Assembly (NCBI RefSeq): GCF_947500765.1
Contig: NZ_CANMTH010000003.1
Span: forward strand, 186,001 to 250,000
Origin: an uncultured Formosa sp.
GTDB taxonomy: Bacteria > Bacteroidota > Bacteroidia > Flavobacteriales > Flavobacteriaceae
DNA: 64,000 bases
Direction: 5' to 3'
The first letter of the stretch is position 1. Every line of letters starts with the position of its first letter. The notes below the pieces were generated by a model, which had not been told where the DNA came from, did no database searches, and was given only the letters and a program-made list of their open reading frames with translations. Below are positions 60,202 to 64,000 of this stretch, piece by piece. Both the position numbers and the translations under genes were made by a program.

Positions 60202-61596
60202 TTAGTCCATTAAGAATTTAAAACCTATTGAAATAATGTTAGCTTTTAAACCGGTATTACGTTTGTAATTTGCATATTTTAAATCTATACTTTTCAAACC
60301 AAATTTTGAAATGTGAAACGTTGTAAAAATATCTGTATAACTTACTCCAAATCCATATTGATTTGCATTGAATTTAGACAAATCGTAATCTGATGTGTAA
60401 TAGGTGCTTGTAGATATATTTTGCTCGTAAGGTGCAAAATAGTCTGCTTGCGTCTGGGTATAATATCTATAAGACGGATATATTGTAAACTTATCAGATA
60501 ATTTTATAGGTACTTCAAGACTAGCCGTGTGCGAGTGTATGCCCCAATCATCAAAATAATATCTATAGTAAGTACGTAGTGAAAATGTAGAATTTAAAAA
60601 GTAGTTTAAACGTAACCCGATAGGGATTTTAAATCTGTTATCTGGTAATCTTTCAATATCATCTGCCAATTGAAAAACATCTGTATTGGTAGGTGAAGTG
60701 TAATTGGGTATGCTTTCTGAATTTCCAATGTAATAATTTGCCACATCGCCAAAATATACACGTTGCATCGGGTTGCTTAACCAACCTTGTTGTTTTACCA
60801 AATCTACAAATACCGATATCTGTGCGTTTTTGTTTAAAATTTGAGAAAAACTAAAAGATGCTGAATAGGAGTTTCTTGATTTGTTATCAATTAATTTAAA
60901 ACCGTTTATAGGTTGCCAATTTGTACTAGCATTACCATTTTCATCTAAAATGGTTACACCATTAAAAAAACTACTATTTAGATTTCCATTAGTATCGTTA
61001 TAGGTTTTTAATTCTATAGGATAGACAGGACTCCAAGTATCTAAATATACATTTGCACTTATTCCAACCGTTGTATTTTTATCATTGAATTGTTGTAGTA
61101 TACCACCACCAAAACCAATAGAAGTATAATCAAACTCCGTTGCGAATGATGCATCTACATTCCATACTGTATTTCTGTCATCAGAACTATGTGAATAATC
61201 TACAGTTATACTTCCCCATGTATCTTGTTTAGAGGCTCCAGATGAAGCTACCCAAGGACTTCCAATAACATCATTATTAGATTTTGAAGACCTATCAAAC
61301 GGATCTAAATTACTGGAAGAGGCAGAAGTGTAAGTAGAAATACCTGCATCAACCGTAATAACATCATCCGCATTTAAAGGCATACTTACCACAATAGTAG
61401 GAGTAAAGTCGGTTAAATGTTCATCTCCAATACCTCCTGTTACAGATGCATTATCTCCATCTTGTTGGTAATAACTCGTCAAAAAATCTATTTCTGTAGT
61501 TTCTAAAACACGTTTTTTATACACATTTGTAGAATCTTGTTGTGCTATTATTTTTCCGAAAAATAATAACGCTATACTAAATATTATATATTTCAA
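60202..61596 (-). CDS. DUF3570 outer-membrane beta-barrel protein
   Basis: This is a 464-aa protein with signal peptide MKYIIFSIALLFFGKIIAQ. DUF3570 landmarks are ETTEIDFLTSYYQQDGDNAS, TDFTPTIVVSMPLNADDVIT, the STYTSASSSNLDPFDRS loop, ASGASKQDTWGSITVDYSHS, and a long run of barrel strands ending in ANIISIGFKFLMD. The 'GASKQ' region precedes the YSHSS(D) motif. It is the last gene of the thioredoxin-apbE-DUF4266-DUF3570 operon (16 bp after DUF4266) and is probably the outer-membrane component of that system. Confidence 0.85.
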   Translation of the reverse strand: MKYIIFSIALLFFGKIIAQQDSTNVYKKRVLETTEIDFLTSYYQQDGDNASVTGGIGDEHLTDFTPTIVVSMPLNADDVITVDAGISTYTSASSSNLDPFDRSSKSNNDVIGSPWVASSGASKQDTWGSITVDYSHSSDDRNTVWNVDASFATEFDYTSIGFGGGILQQFNDKNTTVGISANVYLDTWSPVYPIELKTYNDTNGNLNSSFFNGVTILDENGNASTNWQPINGFKLIDNKSRNSYSASFSFSQILNKNAQISVFVDLVKQQGWLSNPMQRVYFGDVANYYIGNSESIPNYTSPTNTDVFQLADDIERLPDNRFKIPIGLRLNYFLNSTFSLRTYYRYYFDDWGIHSHTASLEVPIKLSDKFTIYPSYRYYTQTQADYFAPYEQNISTSTYYTSDYDLSKFNANQYGFGVSYTDIFTTFHISKFGLKSIDLKYANYKRNTGLKANIISIGFKFLMD

Positions 61597-61612
61597 TTTT
61601 TAATAATGTTTA

Positions 61613-61825
61613 TTAATTACAACCGCAACCTCCTCCAGATTTTCCACCATTAGCACCAGAAGCACCTTCTCTATATACTTGAAAATTTGTTTCAAAACGA
61701 TCTATGTTTCGTTGGGAGAGTATCATATCGGGATCGTTAATATTTACTTTCTCGTATTCTTTTACAGCAGAACATGACGTAGTTAGTATTATAATAGGTA
61801 TAATTAAGAGTGTTTTTTTAATCAT
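61613..61825 (-). CDS. DUF4266 small lipoprotein
   Basis: This is a 70-aa lipoprotein (signal and lipobox LLIIPIIILTTSCSAVKEY). The middle is EKVNINDPDMILSQRNIDRF, a DUF4266 hallmark. The C-terminus is REGASGANGGKSGGGCGCN, a Gly-rich tail ending in CGC. Its start overlaps the ApbE stop by 8 bp, indicating translational coupling. The GASGAN sequence recalls the GA(S/T) motifs flavinylated by ApbE, although the usual Thr is replaced; the partner gene makes this the leading candidate substrate. Confidence 0.85.
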   Translation of the reverse strand: MIKKTLLIIPIIILTTSCSAVKEYEKVNINDPDMILSQRNIDRFETNFQVYREGASGANGGKSGGGCGCN

Positions 61826-62807
61826 TTTTTATCGTATTTAATTCAATATTTTTTGATGTTAAAATGTTATTATCTCCATCGACTATAATACATTCAACAC
61901 CGTGTAATTGGTTAATAAAATCTAAACCTGTTTGTGTTCCCATTACAAATATGGATGTTGCTAAAGCATCTGCAAGTTCAGCAGTTTTAGTAAAAATGGT
62001 AGCACTTAAGATTCCTGTTGCAGGATATCCTGTTCTTGGATCTATAATGTGTGTATAAAGGGTATTGTTAAATTGCACATATTTTTCATAATTTCCTGAT
62101 GTAACAACGGCACTATTGTAAATTGGCATCCATGAAAAGACTTTAGTTTTATTTAACGGATTAACAATAGCGACCATCCAATCTTTTCCGTCGGGTTGTT
62201 TGCCCCAAGTATTTAAGTCTCCGGATGCATTAATAATTCCTGCAGTAACACCTTTACTTTGTAATAAGGTCTTGGCTTTATCTGCAGCGTATCCTTTGCC
62301 AATAGCCCCAAACCCTATTTTCATACCTTTTAACTTTAAAAATACAGTCTGTTTTGTTTCATCTAATATTATATTTTTGTATCCTACTTTTTTAACAGAT
62401 TTTTTAATGTTTTCTTTTGAAGGCATTGCGGTCATGCTACCATCAAAAAACCAAATTTTATCCATAGAGGCATAACTAATATCAAAAGCGCCATCTGTTA
62501 ATTTTGAAATTTTAATAGCTCGTTGTATTAGTTGAAATAGTTCATTGTCTACAATCACAGGTTTTATACCTGCATTTTTATTAATTGTTGAGGTTTGAGA
62601 ATTTTTATCCCAAGAGGAAATTAATTTTTCAATTCTTGATATTTCCTGTACAGCCATATCAATATGATTTTGAGCTGTTATAGAGTCTTGTTCTACAACC
62701 GAAATATCAAAACGACTTCCCATAAGTGTAAGTGTTTTGTTGTAAACGTGTTGTGCATTAGCAAAATACGTTATTGTAAAAACGCATATTAAAAGACTAT
62801 TTTTCAA
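61818..62807 (-). CDS. apbE: FAD:protein FMN transferase (ApbE)
   Basis: This 329-aa exported enzyme moves FMN from FAD to a Ser/Thr of a target protein with Mg2+. Landmarks are MGSRFDISVVEQDS at the start, DISYASMDKIWFF, GAIGKGYAADKAKTLLQSKG, GIINASGDLNTWGKQPDGKD, the Mg-binding TSGNYEKYVQFNN and YTHIIDPRTGYPATGILSAT motifs, and AELADALATSIFVMG. It overlaps the thioredoxin gene by 11 bp upstream and DUF4266 by 8 bp downstream. The target is probably DUF4266 or a protein encoded elsewhere. Confidence 0.92.
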   Translation of the reverse strand: MKNSLLICVFTITYFANAQHVYNKTLTLMGSRFDISVVEQDSITAQNHIDMAVQEISRIEKLISSWDKNSQTSTINKNAGIKPVIVDNELFQLIQRAIKISKLTDGAFDISYASMDKIWFFDGSMTAMPSKENIKKSVKKVGYKNIILDETKQTVFLKLKGMKIGFGAIGKGYAADKAKTLLQSKGVTAGIINASGDLNTWGKQPDGKDWMVAIVNPLNKTKVFSWMPIYNSAVVTSGNYEKYVQFNNTLYTHIIDPRTGYPATGILSATIFTKTAELADALATSIFVMGTQTGLDFINQLHGVECIIVDGDNNILTSKNIELNTIKND

Positions 62808-63231
62808 AAGCTTGTAGTGATTTGAAATATAATTCTGGGGTTGTTTTCTTATAGCCTAAGCTTCCTAAAACGTTTCCTTTTGGGTTTAATACAGCAACAT
62901 AAGGAAAGTATCCTTTTTTATTGTATTTCTCAGCTAAAGTTGCATTTTGTTCTTGTATAACTTTGCTTAAAGCATTTTTATTTTTTCTAGGAAAATCTGC
63001 TCTAAGCATAATAAAATGATCTTTTGCTAGAGTTTGAAAAGTACTAGTGCTCCAAATTTCTTTATCTAATTTTATACAAGGCGCACACCAATCTGAGCCA
63101 GAGAAAACCAATACTATATTTAGATTGTTATTTTCGGCTTTTAAAATAGCATCATCCCAGTTCGTTTCCCAATTTTGGGCAGAAGTAATAGATGTTATGG
63201 TAAAAATTAGAAAACTTAAAATGTTCTTCAT
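62797..63231 (-). CDS. Exported thioredoxin-fold protein of the ApbE operon
   Basis: This is a 144-aa protein with signal peptide KNILSFLIFTITSITSAQ. The domain has IVLVFSGSDWCAPCIKLDKE with the WCAPC active site, FIMLRADFPRKNKN and FPYVAVLNPKGNVLGSLGY with the cis-Pro region. It probably reduces or protects thiols of partner proteins in the periplasm, perhaps the DUF4266 CGC tail. It is the first gene of the four-gene operon, 125 bp after the histidine kinase gene. Confidence 0.85.
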   Translation of the reverse strand: MKNILSFLIFTITSITSAQNWETNWDDAILKAENNNLNIVLVFSGSDWCAPCIKLDKEIWSTSTFQTLAKDHFIMLRADFPRKNKNALSKVIQEQNATLAEKYNKKGYFPYVAVLNPKGNVLGSLGYKKTTPELYFKSLQAFEK

Positions 63232-63356
63232 TATATTTTTAAATAGGTGATTAATAATTTTTCTATCAATTAAATGATTAATTTTTGTAAACAGATTTTT
63301 TTTGTAAACGTATTCTTATTAGATGATGTTTCCCTAAAGAAATTCTTAAGATTCGC

Positions 63357-64000
63357 TTAAAATTTTATAATAAACATTGTACCTCTATTAATTTCACTCT
63401 CTACTTCAATTTCTGCATGTATAGCATCAGCAGCTTTTTTTGCTATAGAAAGTCCTAATCCATTTCCTGAAATATTTTTGTGCTGTAGGACATCTGATCT
63501 AAAAAAATGATTAAACAAATTATTTAAATCTTCCTTTTTAATACCTATGCCTTGGTCTTTAATTTCACAAACTATTTTAGAACCTGAATGTTTAAGAGAT
63601 ATGTCTATAGTCGTATTAATTTTAGAATACTTAACAGCATTACCAATTATATTATCTAAAATAAGATAAGTATAGAAATGAGGTACATTACACTCTAACT
63701 CTAGGCCAATATTAAAATTTATAGAAAGATTTTTTTTAGAGATTGCTTTTTTGTGACTTGAGATAATTTCATTAATTATTGTTGGTAATTGAATTACAGA
63801 TTGGTCTATATATTTTGAATTTGGATCTAATCTGGCCAACAATAATAATTGTTCTATTTTTGCCGTCATTAATTCTATTTCGGTAAGTGTATATTTGATT
63901 TTATCTTCGTATTCTTTTTCTGTTCTTGGTTTTCTAATTAACACTTCTAAGGTGCCTTTTACTGTAGATAATGGTGTGCGTAATTCGTGTGACGCATCTG
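63357..64000 (-). CDS. Sensor histidine kinase, C-terminal part
   Basis: The gene runs off the right edge of the window; the visible ~214 codons cover the kinase core. The H-box is DASHELRTPLSTVKG with the phosphorylated His at 63989-63987. The N-box is YLILDNIIGNAVKYSK, G1 is CEIKDQGIGIKKEDL and G2 is GNGLGLSIAKKAADAI. It ends at IIKF. An internal ATG at 63944 would drop the H-box and is not the start. It stands on the same strand upstream of the ApbE operon and may control it. Confidence 0.9.
   Translation of the reverse strand, partial: DASHELRTPLSTVKGTLEVLIRKPRTEKEYEDKIKYTLTEIELMTAKIEQLLLLARLDPNSKYIDQSVIQLPTIINEIISSHKKAISKKNLSINFNIGLELECNVPHFYTYLILDNIIGNAVKYSKINTTIDISLKHSGSKIVCEIKDQGIGIKKEDLNNLFNHFFRSDVLQHKNISGNGLGLSIAKKAADAIHAEIEVESEINRGTMFIIKF

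Noticed and set aside
1..64000. CRISPR array, prophage or insertion sequence
   Set aside because: No regularly spaced short repeats, phage structural genes, integrase or transposase were found in any frame.

Overview
The window is AT-rich chromosomal DNA from a member of the Bacteroidota, most likely a marine-type Flavobacteriaceae. The evidence is the promoter style (a TAnnTTTG -7 element), the absence of Shine-Dalgarno sequences, and lineage-typical families: a 58-aa histone H1-like protein, a Lacal_2735-like protein, a DUF2452/TIGR03643 pair, a CarboxypepD_reg-like protein, a DUF4132 giant protein and a PL8 lyase. One tRNA (Gly-TCC) is present. No rRNA, CRISPR array, transposase gene or prophage was seen.

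1-6.2 kb (+) is a tight run of genes: a truncated DUF1963 protein, a DUF2314-ankyrin fusion, two SUKH (SMI1/KNR4) proteins with an almost identical 142-bp block, an unknown protein, two AlkB-like 2-oxoglutarate/Fe(II) oxygenases, an endonuclease V homologue and a small SUKH-like protein. It combines immunity-type proteins with enzymes acting on damaged or deaminated bases. 6.3-18.2 kb (-) holds a leucine-rich-repeat (LRR) protein, five paralogues of a ~205-aa family, an SH3b protein, a decayed lipoprotein, a GNAT and a SIMPL protein. 18.3-23.3 kb (-) is a 1668-aa DUF4132 protein, preceded on the map by a REP-like palindromic element. 24.4-29.6 kb (+) holds two more LRR paralogues.

The most striking signal in the first 25 kb is a shared promoter. 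Upstream of four of the five paralogues, the DUF4132 gene and the first of the two tandem LRR genes lies a box close to CnnRAATACMGTGA. In every case exactly 22 nt separate it from a TAnnTTTG-type -7 element, and there is no canonical -33 TTG. This defines a candidate regulon and possibly an undescribed multigene system (DUF4132 + LRR + ~205-aa family).

29.6-45 kb is ordinary accessory and metabolic DNA: tRNA-Gly, a flavin reductase/TIGR03643/DUF2452/Lacal_2735 operon, a decayed gene, a TPR protein beside an imelysin-like/di-haem peroxidase fusion, an outer-membrane barrel, an aldehyde dehydrogenase-DUF779 pair with a divergent AraC regulator, a MepB-like protein and an S9 peptidase. 45.4-53.6 kb holds an orphan PL8 polysaccharide lyase, a DUF2975-XRE pair with a repeated operator-like site, a flavin monooxygenase carrying an N-terminal CxxCxGxG zinc-type module, two thioredoxin-fold proteins and three GNATs. 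53.6-60 kb holds serine dehydratase, a DPP-IV peptidase, an AraC regulator and a DapA-family lyase. The last three share AraC-like half-sites, suggesting a small peptide or (hydroxy)proline-type catabolic regulon. 60.2-64 kb (-) is a thioredoxin-ApbE-DUF4266-DUF3570 operon, a probable extracytoplasmic flavinylation system, next to a truncated sensor histidine kinase.
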